Shown here piece after piece: positions 35,962 to 44,526 of a stretch of DNA of 62,482 bases. The stretch spans positions 1 to 62,482 of the forward strand of contig JAAUZK010000047.1 of the NCBI GenBank assembly GCA_014804655.1, written 5' to 3'. Position 1 is the first letter of the stretch; every line of letters starts with the position of its first letter. This stretch comes from Lachnospiraceae bacterium. Lineage in GTDB: Bacteria; Bacillota; Clostridia; Lachnospirales; Lachnospiraceae. The translations under genes were made by a program, and so were the position numbers. Under the pieces are notes generated by a model that made no database searches, was not told the DNA's origin, and saw nothing but the letters and a program-made list of their open reading frames with translations.

Positions 35962-37281
35962 CTACCGCTGCGGCTCTTCGCCGCTTAACACCAGATTCAG
36001 CACATGCGCCAGCGGATCACAGGCATTCATTACCTCCTCCACCGTATTATTCTGAGCCCCCAACTCGATTAACAGCGTTTTCGGACACACGTGCATATTA
36101 TAACGATAAGCCTTCAGATAAATTCTTCTCGCAAGACCCGGATAGTATTCGTTGCACGCCGCCTGCATCTGGAAGGAAAAGGCGAGATTGTCCGCCAGAT
36201 TCGGATTCTCCAAATACTCGATCTCCCCCTTCCCGCTACGGCTAAGGCCATTGAAAAACATGAACTGCGCCGTGGGTCTGCCCTGAAGATCGACGACCAG
36301 TCTCTTATCCGCCGGCATTTCGTCCCTATGTAAATCGATCACCACCTCTATAGACGGATTCTCCGCCAGCAGCTTCTCTATCTCCGGCAGGGAATTACTG
36401 TAAGCCTGATCACGAGCATCCTTATCATAACTATGCGTATGGTGCATTACATTGTACCCGTAACGATCACGCAGCAGCGAGGTGAGATACTCTCCCACAC
36501 CCACGATGCTTGTGGATTCGTCACCTGCCACGGAATCCGCGAATGCTTCTTGGGAATGGGTATGATAGATCAGGATCTGAGGTGCATCGGCAGTGCCCTT
36601 CACACGCATGTCCCCGGACAGCAGGCGATCAACCTGCAATAGCTCCTCTCCCGCACTCGTCGTACTGTCCACAGCGTAGAAAGCCTTAATAAGCATCTCG
36701 TAACTTCTCAGATCCTCCCACTGATAGCTGTAACTCTTAGCCTGCACGGGCACAAACTCCGGAGCTTCATTATCGCCGTTCTGCTCTGTCGGCTCCTCCT
36801 GTGTCGGTGCCTCCTCTTCACCTGCCGCCTGATTTTCCAGATACATGCCATTTTCCGCTAACATGGCATCGGCAAGACTCTGCTCTAAATGCATGGCATT
36901 CTCATCATACTCCAGTTCTTCCTCGGATATCGATTTGCGATCTTCATCGCTGCCTTCCAGCATAAGAAGCCTTGCATAGTCACTTTCCGCCGCCGTCTCT
37001 TCATCCCCGCCCGACATGATGCTATACTGGAACACCGGATATTGTTCCAGAAGCCATCTAACGTAAATATCACTCGTGATTGTCGCTGTGGACCCATGGT
37101 GCATCATGTGCATGGCGGGAAGATACGGTTCCATTACCATAGCGCTAACCCAGTCCGAGAGAACTCCTTTGTCCTGCTCCCGCTGTCGCTGCGTCTCCAC
37201 AATCTCCGTCAGAATGAAGAAAATCGTTATGATAACAAGTGCTACTATAATTAATTTGACTATTTTCTTTTTCATGTCCAT
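35962..37281 (-). CDS. spoIIP: Stage II sporulation protein P (SpoIIP), amidase/endopeptidase
   Basis: 439 residues. An N-terminal membrane helix (about 8-26) is followed by an acidic, Glu-rich linker (near 135-175) and the SpoIIP domain. That domain has ILIYHTHSQEAF near residue 235, VIDLHRDEMPAD, MFFNGLSRSG and LIELGAQNNTVEEVMNA. SpoIIP cleaves peptidoglycan with SpoIID and drives engulfment of the forespore. It lies 74 nt after gpr, the usual neighbour in Firmicutes, and a separate promoter for lepA follows. Confidence 0.95.
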   Translation of the reverse strand: MDMKKKIVKLIIVALVIITIFFILTEIVETQRQREQDKGVLSDWVSAMVMEPYLPAMHMMHHGSTATITSDIYVRWLLEQYPVFQYSIMSGGDEETAAESDYARLLMLEGSDEDRKSISEEELEYDENAMHLEQSLADAMLAENGMYLENQAAGEEEAPTQEEPTEQNGDNEAPEFVPVQAKSYSYQWEDLRSYEMLIKAFYAVDSTTSAGEELLQVDRLLSGDMRVKGTADAPQILIYHTHSQEAFADSVAGDESTSIVGVGEYLTSLLRDRYGYNVMHHTHSYDKDARDQAYSNSLPEIEKLLAENPSIEVVIDLHRDEMPADKRLVVDLQGRPTAQFMFFNGLSRSGKGEIEYLENPNLADNLAFSFQMQAACNEYYPGLARRIYLKAYRYNMHVCPKTLLIELGAQNNTVEEVMNACDPLAHVLNLVLSGEEPQR

Positions 37282-37355
37282 ACTAGTTTATATATATGCT
37301 GTACGGACATCACTTCATACCATAAGCCCGGCACATCCAAGATGTGCGGACTTTC

Positions 37356-38234
37356 TTAAGATTCCTCCGGGTAATTGAGCGCCTTATTGATCCCGTCACA
37401 CAGGATATGGCTGATCTGCTGAATCTGCTGGTCCACATCCTTAGTCGTGACATACATATTATTTAATTCTTTCAGCGCCACCGGGCGTTCTCCCATGGCA
37501 TCCCCCACGATCGTCGCGGCATCCACCACCGTCGGCACTCCCAACGCCAGAACCGGCACATGAAGGCTATCCTGCGTGATCGCATTGCGGTGATTGCCCA
37601 CCCCTGATCCCGGATGGATTCCCGTATTCGTGATCTGTATTGTACGGTTCAGTCTCTTGGTGGAACGAGCTGCCAGTGCATCAATCACGATCACCATATC
37701 CGGCTTTGTCTCGCCGATCACACCTTTAATGATCTCCGCGGACTCCATTCCGGTCTTTGCCATAACACCCGGTATCAAGCTGCTGACCTGATGCATTTTC
37801 GACCGGTTATATGCCACCTTACCGTACTCCCGCACAATATGCCTGTTGATGAAGAGATTGTCTACCACGTTGGGCCCCAGAGAATCCGCCGTCACTTCCC
37901 GATTGCCCAGCCCTACTACCAGAATGGACTGTTCTCTGTCCGGTTCAGGCAGAATATCACGAATCTCCCGAGCCAGAATCTCCGAAATCTCCTGGTGGTA
38001 ATCTTCCTCCGGCTCTGTCATCGCCGGAGCTTCCAGCGTAATGTAGACTCCCATCGGCTTGCCTAACATCTTGGCGCCGTTCTTCGTCTCCACTACCACC
38101 TTGGTGATATGGACATCACACGCCTCGTCATAGTGCTCTTCCACCGTAACACCGTGCAGGCCTTCCGCTTTATCCTCGATGCTCTCTCTGGCTTCCAACG
38201 CCAAGTCTGTCCTGACTGTCGACCAGCTATCCAT
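37356..38234 (-). CDS. gpr: Germination protease GPR
   Basis: GPR is made as a zymogen in the forespore and degrades small acid-soluble proteins at germination. The 292 residues start with VRTDLALEARE, the region of autoprocessing, and contain the core ILVVGLGNREVTADSLGP and HPGSGVGNHRNAI. Many homologues are 320-370 residues long, so this C-terminus is short. It is divergently oriented from rpsT, as is conserved in Bacillus and Clostridia, and is followed by spoIIP. Confidence 0.95.
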   Translation of the reverse strand: MDSWSTVRTDLALEARESIEDKAEGLHGVTVEEHYDEACDVHITKVVVETKNGAKMLGKPMGVYITLEAPAMTEPEEDYHQEISEILAREIRDILPEPDREQSILVVGLGNREVTADSLGPNVVDNLFINRHIVREYGKVAYNRSKMHQVSSLIPGVMAKTGMESAEIIKGVIGETKPDMVIVIDALAARSTKRLNRTIQITNTGIHPGSGVGNHRNAITQDSLHVPVLALGVPTVVDAATIVGDAMGERPVALKELNNMYVTTKDVDQQIQQISHILCDGINKALNYPEES

Positions 38235-38334
38235 GCCATATTCCTCATTTCCCGCATTTTATCTTACTATATGCGTATCTTTATAAGTTGGTTATTTACT
38301 TTTCTATTTTTTGCAAAAATAAACAAAATATGTA

Positions 38335-38363
38335 TTGACATCATGATTCTCATAAACTACAAT
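38335..38363 (+). promoter_or_regulatory. Promoter of rpsT
   Basis: TTGACA (38335-38340), 17-nt spacer and TACAAT (38358-38363), about 90 nt upstream of the S20 start. Confidence 0.75.
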
Positions 38364-38450
38364 AATATGCGTGTGTTTCCATTAAAACGTCCGTGTCCGG
38401 CTTTAATGAGACACGTCCAAATATAGTTTATCGGAATCGGAGGTGTGATC

Positions 38451-38714
38451 ATGGCTAATATCAAATCTGCAAAGAAAAGAATCTTAGTAAACAAGACGAA
38501 AGCTGACAGAAATAAGGCGATCAAGTCCGGCGTTAAGACAGCGATCAAGAAAGTATATGCTGCTATCGAATCAGGCGATCAGGCAGCTGCCAAGACAGCT
38601 CTTACCGCTGCTACATCCGCGCTTGACAAGGCTACTAAGAAGGGTGTTTATCACAAGAATACTTCTGCGAGAAAAGTATCCCGTCTTACGCTTGCCGTTA
38701 ATAAGATGGCGTAA
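38451..38714 (+). CDS. rpsT: 30S ribosomal protein S20
   Basis: 87 residues starting MANIKSAKKRILVNKTKADRN, Lys- and Ala-rich, the S20 signature. S20 binds 16S rRNA early in small-subunit assembly. ATG 38451 has GAGGTG upstream; an ATG two codons earlier is in frame but does not match the family. The gene has its own promoter and a strong terminator. Confidence 0.97.
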   Translation: MANIKSAKKRILVNKTKADRNKAIKSGVKTAIKKVYAAIESGDQAAAKTALTAATSALDKATKKGVYHKNTSARKVSRLTLAVNKMA

Positions 38715-38746
38715 TCGCTGCGCGGACTCGAGAATAACCAGACAAC

Positions 38747-38781
38747 AAAAACACTTCCTACCGTCATGGGAAGTGTTTTTT
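38747..38781 (+). terminator. Terminator of rpsT
   Basis: A perfect 12-bp stem (AAAAACACTTCC at 38747-38758 with 38769-38780), 10-nt loop and a T run. Confidence 0.9.
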
Positions 38782-38838
38782 ATTTGTTCTTTTTATCAGA
38801 TTCGGGGCAAAAAATGCCTTAAACCTTAATATCTACGG

Positions 38839-39068
38839 GGCAGATTGCGCGAAATGTTCACGCAGTCGTCCTGCGTAGGAATATGAGATTTTCTTAATAT
38901 TCCGTTCAATATCCAGCAATTTCGGGACATGGATGTCCCGAAAAGCCCGACATGAGCCCGGATGGCGAATAGAGGGCGGTTGCGTCCGCAGCCTCAGCCT
39001 AATCGGAATATTATTAGAAAATCCATATGACGAAGCACGACACAAGGGAACATTTTGCGCAATCTGCC
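38839..39068. repeat. Long palindromic element, copy B (MITE-like, 230 bp)
   Basis: The reverse complement of copy A at 3406-3633 with high identity throughout, including the GGCAGATTGC ends, the ATATGAGATTTTCTTAATAT arm, the CGGGACAT/ATGTCCCG core and the conserved GATGGCGAATAGAGGGCGG segment. It lies between the rpsT terminator and the convergent 3' end of the TPM-domain gene. No coding capacity is apparent. Confidence 0.85.
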
Positions 39069-39086
39069 TTTGATATTCTAACGCTG

Positions 39087-39971
39087 TTACCTGCTGTGGC
39101 CGCCGCCTCCGTGGCTTCCTCCGCCACCGCCGCCTCCGCTGTGGCCGCCTCCGTGGCTTCCTCCGCCGCTGCTGCTTGACTGGATCCTGTGCTGTACTAC
39201 GCTCTTACGCAGGAAACGGTCCTCTCGGACGCGGAACTGCGGTTCCATCCCGTCCACATAGGTGGTTGCGGTCGTGGTCTTCGCTCCGCGCTTGGATCTC
39301 CTGTTGCATAATATAAAAATAACAGCCGATACGATTCCTATAGCCCACGGAACCCAAGCCGGCACGTACACATTAAAAAGCCTAGTACCCATCATATCAT
39401 GGTAGAAATCATTCACATATGTCTTATATGCGCGGTAGGGATTATGCTCCACATAGCGGTATACATTGTCCAGAATATGATTGATCGCCTCGCTTGTATA
39501 GGCATCCTTGACCTTGCCCGTCGTACTGAACCATGTATAGATCCGGCCGTCATCCTCCCGGAACCAGTTATCCACTAACAGGACACCGTCTCCGTTCGGC
39601 TTATTATAGCCGAAATTGTAAAATTCATAGAACGCTTCCGCATAGACTCTTACGAACTCATCATAGCTCACATTAGGCTCGATCTCTCTCGCATAGTCCT
39701 TAAGCGACTCCTGCAGAGTAATCAGCACGATATCACAGCCGGTCTGTTTCTCCCGCTTGGCGATCAGGCTTCGCAGTTTATCTTCCTCCTTATCCGTCAG
39801 CACATCGGCGTAATCAAACACCCGCTCATCCGTCGTACACTCCGTATTACTCCTCTGATGGTTGGCAGCACCGGATATCGCACTTTGTCCGGTGCTTATC
39901 ACTATGTACAGAATCAGGACAACCCCTAATATAATATATAGCCATTTAAAATAATGAAAATACTCTTTCAT
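39087..39971 (-). CDS. TPM-domain membrane protein with Gly/Ser/His-rich tail
   Basis: 294 residues. One membrane helix (about 10-30), a TPM domain (about 45-175; RVFDYADVLTDKEEDKL is the typical start), a second helix near 205-225 and a C-terminal tail of Gly, Ser and His with the unit SHGGGGHS. TPM proteins are linked to membrane quality control or phosphatase-like roles, but the function is unsettled. ATG 39971 is chosen for GGAGG 6 nt upstream. It is the second gene behind a zinc-ribbon membrane protein. The His-rich tail could bind metal (inference). Confidence 0.85.
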   Translation of the reverse strand: MKEYFHYFKWLYIILGVVLILYIVISTGQSAISGAANHQRSNTECTTDERVFDYADVLTDKEEDKLRSLIAKREKQTGCDIVLITLQESLKDYAREIEPNVSYDEFVRVYAEAFYEFYNFGYNKPNGDGVLLVDNWFREDDGRIYTWFSTTGKVKDAYTSEAINHILDNVYRYVEHNPYRAYKTYVNDFYHDMMGTRLFNVYVPAWVPWAIGIVSAVIFILCNRRSKRGAKTTTATTYVDGMEPQFRVREDRFLRKSVVQHRIQSSSSGGGSHGGGHSGGGGGGGSHGGGGHSR

Positions 39972-40053
39972 AGATACCTCCATGCCGGAACAGTTTACCG
40001 CGATCAAAGCGCACTCTAAACGTATTTGAGGTTCCGGCTTAAATTGCGTAATT

Positions 40054-41037
40054 TTACAGAATCTCAAGTACTCTGACCGCCAAAGAGCATATTGCAGTCA
40101 CGATGGCAAACACGGACGCGCCATAGGCAAAAACTTTTCCCATCGAGACCGGCGTTGTGCCAATTACCTTGCCCGTCTGCCCGTTGACATGAAATTGATA
40201 TGTTTTGCCCCGGTAACTGTACAGATACTGCCATACCGGCATCAGAGCATAATTGATACCGTTTCTCTGTAGATTCAGATCCTTTCGATAGGGTTTTACC
40301 GTATTGTATCCGGTAAGAGACCGCTGCATCAATTCTTCGGAGGCATTGCGCGCCTTCATCTGTGCTCTTCCTTCCAGTTCCGACGCTCCCTGATTATAGA
40401 TCTCCCCGTAGAAACCGGACATATATTTGGGCTGAAAATCCTGCAGCATCCGGTAGCCGTAAGGTTCCATCAGATCCATGATCCCATCATCCATTGCAAA
40501 TGAAGCATCCACGGGAATCTTATCGAAATCCAGCTCCATTCTGCGCACTACTTCATAGTATGAAGTCTCCACATATTCTGTATTTCCGCTGGTCCAGCTC
40601 CTGACCTTAGTGCCTTCTCCGGCAAAATCATAACGAGCGTTATAATCGTACAGCCAGAACGGCACATAGATTCCCACCATTTTCTCCAGACTCTTCGCCG
40701 ACATAAAATCGGAGGGTGTAAACAACCTTCTTGTAAATTCCGCCTCCATCGATGCCACGGCTTTTTCCTTATTAATATAGAACGGAAGAATCAGATGCGG
40801 CTCCAATCCTCCTTCCACCCGCTCATTATATACAATATAACTGCCGCAATGCTCACATCTGCCCGCCGACGCATAAGCCGGCACCTCCATGGGCGCACCG
40901 CAGTTAACGCACTGTGTAAGAGAGCCGCCCTGTATCGTATCTTCACTGTCCTCGCTCTCGCAATGGGGGCAGTACATTCTGCCTCTGCCCGGTTCATACA
41001 CCACGTTACCGCCGCAGTTTCTACATTTAAATAACAT
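40054..41037 (-). CDS. Zinc-ribbon membrane-anchored protein of unknown function
   Basis: 327 residues. Two N-terminal zinc ribbons (CRNCGG...CPHCES and CVNCGA...CEHCGS) occupy residues 1-70. A beta-rich domain of about 220 residues contains WLYDYNARYDF, YMSGFYGEIYNQGA and LMPVWQYLYSYRGK, and a C-terminal membrane helix ends the protein. The same architecture occurs widely in Firmicutes next to TPM-domain or SPFH/virion-core-like genes, as here. No enzymatic motif is seen. Confidence 0.8.
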   Translation of the reverse strand: MLFKCRNCGGNVVYEPGRGRMYCPHCESEDSEDTIQGGSLTQCVNCGAPMEVPAYASAGRCEHCGSYIVYNERVEGGLEPHLILPFYINKEKAVASMEAEFTRRLFTPSDFMSAKSLEKMVGIYVPFWLYDYNARYDFAGEGTKVRSWTSGNTEYVETSYYEVVRRMELDFDKIPVDASFAMDDGIMDLMEPYGYRMLQDFQPKYMSGFYGEIYNQGASELEGRAQMKARNASEELMQRSLTGYNTVKPYRKDLNLQRNGINYALMPVWQYLYSYRGKTYQFHVNGQTGKVIGTTPVSMGKVFAYGASVFAIVTAICSLAVRVLEIL

Positions 41038-41112
41038 ATTCCGTTCCCCTCTCTATATATAACACCCACTATTTATAATGCAGGAATAAAACCTTTCATT
41101 ATGGCACATTCT

Positions 41113-41140
41113 TTGTTATACTGACACAAAGAAATATAAT
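41113..41140 (+). promoter_or_regulatory. Promoter of the SDR gene
   Basis: TTGTTA (41113-41118), 16-nt spacer and TATAAT (41135-41140), 34 nt before the start codon. Confidence 0.65.
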
Positions 41141-41173
41141 AAAGCATAACAAAACCAAGTCAAGGAGTCAACC

Positions 41174-42001
41174 ATGAAAAGAATAGCAATCATTACCGGA
41201 GCAAGCAGTGGACTCGGCAGAGAATTTGTAAAGATACTGAAAGAAAAAAGTGAAATCGAGGAAATCTGGGCGATTGCCAGACATCAGGACAAACTGGATA
41301 AATTGAAGAAACAGATGGGAAGAAAAGTTCGTTCGATCTCTATGGACGTTGCCGGCCTCACCCGCATTGAAGAGCTCGGCACAATGCTGGAAGAGAGTGA
41401 TATCGAGGTTCGATATCTTATTAATAACGCAGGTTATGCCAAATTCTGTTCTTACGGCGACTTAAGCGTAACCGAATCCATTGACATGATCAATGTGAAC
41501 ATAAGCGGTGTCGTAGCCATGGGACTTGTATGCATTCCCTACATGCCGCGCGGAAGCCACATTATCAATATTGCCTCTCAGGCTGCATTCCAGCCTCTGC
41601 CCTACCAGAATCTGTACAGTTCCACTAAGGCCTTCGTACGCAATTACACGCGTGCGCTGAACGTGGAGCTTAAGGATCGCGGCATAACCGCTACCGCAGT
41701 CTGTCCGGGCTGGCTGAAAACCCGTCTGTATGACCGGGCAAACATCGGTGCCGCCAAAGCTACCAGAAGGTTCTGCGGCATGACTACCCCCGATAAAGTG
41801 GCGAGGAAGGCGGTTGCAGACGCAGACTGCGGCAGGGATATCTCGATCTACGGCTTCTACGTCAACTTCTGCCACATAGGCGCAAAACTGCTGCCACAGC
41901 GCGTCATGATGAAGCTTTGGCTGTGCCAGCAGCATATTAATCCCTATGCACGTCCGAAATCCGGAAATAGCAACAGTTATTCGCGTCCGTCCCAACAGTA
42001 G
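41174..42001 (+). CDS. Short-chain dehydrogenase/reductase (SDR) family oxidoreductase
   Basis: 275 residues with the classical SDR motifs: TGASSGLG (residues 8-15) for NAD(P) binding, NNAGYA near 88, and the catalytic Ser-Tyr-Lys set with YSSTKAF near 155. The motif CPGW follows the active site. The substrate cannot be read from sequence. AAGGAG lies 7 nt upstream of the ATG. The last 25 nt overlap the convergent purF-like gene, tail to tail. Confidence 0.92.
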   Translation: MKRIAIITGASSGLGREFVKILKEKSEIEEIWAIARHQDKLDKLKKQMGRKVRSISMDVAGLTRIEELGTMLEESDIEVRYLINNAGYAKFCSYGDLSVTESIDMINVNISGVVAMGLVCIPYMPRGSHIINIASQAAFQPLPYQNLYSSTKAFVRNYTRALNVELKDRGITATAVCPGWLKTRLYDRANIGAAKATRRFCGMTTPDKVARKAVADADCGRDISIYGFYVNFCHIGAKLLPQRVMMKLWLCQQHINPYARPKSGNSNSYSRPSQQ

Positions 42002-43383
42002 GTGCACAGTTTACACTTGTCTATCCCGACGGATGCGATCATATCATCCAGACGATGGTACCTGAGAGAAGTGAAGTTCAGCTTCTCTCTTATTTTTTCT
42101 AACATCTCACTATACTCCGTGCTGTCGGGATCAGCGTAGACCGACAGATTTGGATACTTGTTCTCTCCCTCCATCTCGCTGATTACACGGCGTGCAATCA
42201 GCTCCATCTCCGAAGTCGAACGAGAAAAATTCAGATATTTACAGCCAAACAGAAGCGGCGGACATGCCGGCCGGATATGTACCTCTCCCGCACCGCTGTG
42301 ATAGAGGAATTCAGTTGTCTCCCGAAGCTGTGTACCGCGTACAATGGAATCGTCGATCAGCAGCAGACTTTTGTCCTTAATCAGATCATGTACGGGAATC
42401 AGCTTCATCTTAGCAATCAGATTGCGCTGGCTCTGAATCGTAGGCATAAAGGAGCGCGGCCATGTGGGCGTATATTTGATAAAAGGTCTGGAAAAAGGAA
42501 TCCCCGACTCATTGGCGTAGCCGATCGCATGTGCTGTTCCGGAATCCGGCACTCCCGCCACAATATCCGGATGAGCATCATCCCGTTTCGCCAGCATGGC
42601 GCCGCAATTGTAGCGCATCTGCTCCACGCTTATTCCCTCATAGGAAGAAGAGGGATAGCCGTAATAGATCCACAGGAATGTACAGATCTTCATATCTTTA
42701 CCCGGAGCCACCAGAGACTTCATGCCTTCTGGTGTGATAATCGCAATCTCGCCGGGCCCCAGTTCCCGTTCCGGTTCATACCCCAGATTCAGATAAGCAA
42801 AACTCTCGAAGGAGACACAGCATGCATCTTCCTTCTTCCCCACGGTTACCGGCGTGCGCCCGTACCGGTCTCTCGCCGCATAGATTCCCTTCGGAGTCAT
42901 GAGCAGCATGGTCATGGACCCATCGATCAATTCCTGCGCATAGCGGATACCCTCTATCAGATTATCCCGCTGGTTGATGACCGCCGCCACCAGCTCCGTA
43001 GCATTGATATCCCCGCCGCTCATCTCCAGAAAATGAGCGTGACCACTTTGGAAAAGTTCCTTCACGATCTCGTCTTTATTATTGATTTTACCCACCGTCG
43101 TGATTGCATAGGTCCCGTGATGGGAGCGAATGATCAACGGCTGTGGTTCGTAATCGGAAATACAGCCTATGCCGAAACTACCGTGCATGGTATTGGCATC
43201 TTTATCAAATTTCGTACGGAAAGGAGCATTCTCGATATTATGGATCGCCCGGTCAAAGCCTTCCTCCTTGCTGTATACCGCCATACCGGCCCGCCTCGTT
43301 CCAAGGTGCGAATGATAATCCGTCCCGAAAAATAAGTCAAATACGCAGTCCTGCTTAGAAGCCACACCAAAAAATCCGCCCAT
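41977..43383 (-). CDS. Amidophosphoribosyltransferase (PurF) paralogue lacking the catalytic cysteine
   Basis: 468 residues with an N-terminal class II glutamine amidotransferase fold and a C-terminal phosphoribosyltransferase domain whose PRPP loop is LLLIDDSIVRGT near residue 338. True PurF begins Met-Cys-Gly, with Cys as the glutaminase nucleophile; here the chain reads MGGFFGVASK, so the nucleophile is Gly. Cysteines near the C-terminus (CKLCTYC) resemble the Fe-S ligand region of Bacillus-type PurF. The protein may use free ammonia, act as a regulator, or do another transfer. From memory, similar MGGFFG proteins occur in other Lachnospiraceae next to a normal PurF elsewhere. A GAGAGGAG ribosome site precedes the ATG. 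Confidence 0.85.
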   Translation of the reverse strand: MGGFFGVASKQDCVFDLFFGTDYHSHLGTRRAGMAVYSKEEGFDRAIHNIENAPFRTKFDKDANTMHGSFGIGCISDYEPQPLIIRSHHGTYAITTVGKINNKDEIVKELFQSGHAHFLEMSGGDINATELVAAVINQRDNLIEGIRYAQELIDGSMTMLLMTPKGIYAARDRYGRTPVTVGKKEDACCVSFESFAYLNLGYEPERELGPGEIAIITPEGMKSLVAPGKDMKICTFLWIYYGYPSSSYEGISVEQMRYNCGAMLAKRDDAHPDIVAGVPDSGTAHAIGYANESGIPFSRPFIKYTPTWPRSFMPTIQSQRNLIAKMKLIPVHDLIKDKSLLLIDDSIVRGTQLRETTEFLYHSGAGEVHIRPACPPLLFGCKYLNFSRSTSEMELIARRVISEMEGENKYPNLSVYADPDSTEYSEMLEKIREKLNFTSLRYHRLDDMIASVGIDKCKLCTYCWDGRE

Positions 43384-43452
43384 AACATTCTCCTCTCCTG
43401 TTTATTATCTTACAAAAGCCGCTCAGATTCTCTACTCTTAATCAACAAATCA

Positions 43453-44151
43453 TCATCTTCCGTGCCCGTCATAGATCTCACAGCCGCACCTTCCGCTCTC
43501 TTTGACATGATTTAACGCCCTGACCGCCCTCTTGCCAAGCTCTCTGCAATCCTCCGCCGAATCGCCGAAAGCCATGCCGATGCTCAGCGTCACCGGCGGA
43601 AGCTCTCCTGTCGGATGCAGCAGAACGTCGTTGACCTCTCCCGCCTGCCGGTAAAGCAGCGTCGTGTGCGCGACCGCAACCCCGGACAGCCACATGGCAA
43701 AAGTATCTCTGCCCTGTCTGCTCATACATACCGATTCTGCAAACGAGTAAGAAAGCACCTCCACTACACGCCGCAGGACAGCATTGCCTGTATCCTGCCC
43801 GTAGATTTCACACACTTCCCTGAACCGGTCCACATTGCCCACAAGCAGACATCCCTGACTATGCCCGGCGCGCAGTTCTTCATCGACAATCCGCTCGAAG
43901 TCTCTTCGCTCGACCAGCTTATCGAATGCGTCCTGCCCCGTCCCATGCATATCCTGATTCCCGAGATCGGTGGCCTCCGCCCGGGAAAGCTCCTCCTGCT
44001 GCGCACGCTCCCCGTTCTGTCCGAAAGCCCTATATATTTTTCCCTTAAAACCATGAAACCCTTGTACGACCTGCTTCCTCATACTCCTCAATTCCCGCGA
44101 ACCATGAGTCAAAATCCTCAGATACTTTAAACACTCCGATGCATTTAACAT
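43453..44151 (-). CDS. Degenerate GGDEF-domain protein
   Basis: About 232 residues. The C-terminal 150 residues follow a GGDEF fold: NVDRFREVCEIYGQDTGNAVLRRV, then SRQGRDTFAMWL where GGDEF is expected, LSIGMAFG, and KESGRCG at the end. The signature is GRDTF, so cyclic di-GMP synthesis is unlikely. It could bind GTP or c-di-GMP or be decaying. Start choice is uncertain: ATG 44151 lies just inside the inverted-repeat element at 44157-44312, while ATG 44082 has AGGAG only 1-2 nt upstream. The gene ends 69 nt before the purF-like gene, so both may be co-transcribed. Confidence 0.7.
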   Translation of the reverse strand: MLNASECLKYLRILTHGSRELRSMRKQVVQGFHGFKGKIYRAFGQNGERAQQEELSRAEATDLGNQDMHGTGQDAFDKLVERRDFERIVDEELRAGHSQGCLLVGNVDRFREVCEIYGQDTGNAVLRRVVEVLSYSFAESVCMSRQGRDTFAMWLSGVAVAHTTLLYRQAGEVNDVLLHPTGELPPVTLSIGMAFGDSAEDCRELGKRAVRALNHVKESGRCGCEIYDGHGR

Positions 44152-44156
44152 ACTAC

Positions 44157-44312
44157 GTAACTGTTCAGAACTCTGTTCCTCACAGTTACGAAGATGCACA
44201 GAAATTATGCATTCTGCATAATTTCGCGCATGCCTGTCTCGGGTTTTCTGTGACTTCCGCTTACGCTTCACTCACAAAAAACACCTCGCGGAATCACCTT
44301 CTGAACAGTTAC
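44157..44312. repeat. 156-bp inverted-repeat element upstream of the degenerate GGDEF gene
   Basis: The ends GTAACTGTTCAGAA (44157-44170) and TTCTGAACAGTTAC (44299-44312) are perfect 14-bp inverted repeats. Inside, GAAATTATGCA (44201-44211) pairs perfectly with TGCATAATTTC (44215-44225). It looks like a small non-autonomous element inserted directly before the GGDEF gene; it would extend that frame artificially. No transposase is seen. Confidence 0.7.
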
Positions 44313-44417
44313 CATACTACCATATAAAATGAAAATCTACAACATTGATTTCTCAAAGGATAATGACATATTCCTATCCAATCATAGCCAGTACCCATCG
44401 CAGAGGAAAATTAATAT

Positions 44418-44473
44418 CTTAAGGATCCCCTTAAAAGGTTTGAAAGCACAAGAAATTGAGCCTGTCGAGGCTC
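44418..44473 (-). terminator. Tandem hairpins behind the GH94 operon
   Basis: Two hairpins lie 50-110 nt past the stop of the GH94 gene: TTAAGG/CCTTAA around ATCC (44418-44433) and GAGCCT/AGGCTC around GTCG (44458-44473). The T runs after them are weak, so they may be an imperfect terminator or mRNA-stabilising structures. Confidence 0.45.
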
Positions 44474-44526
44474 TCCACGAGCATCGCAGACTCAATCAGT
44501 TTCATGATATAAAACCGGAACTAGCA

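Noticed and set aside
38235..38334. Sigma-G type promoter for gpr
   Set aside because: CATATA near 38270 is suggestive, but a matching -35 element was not convincing.
41462..42007. A 181-codon minus-strand frame within the SDR gene
   Set aside because: It is antisense to a clear SDR protein and has no recognisable features.
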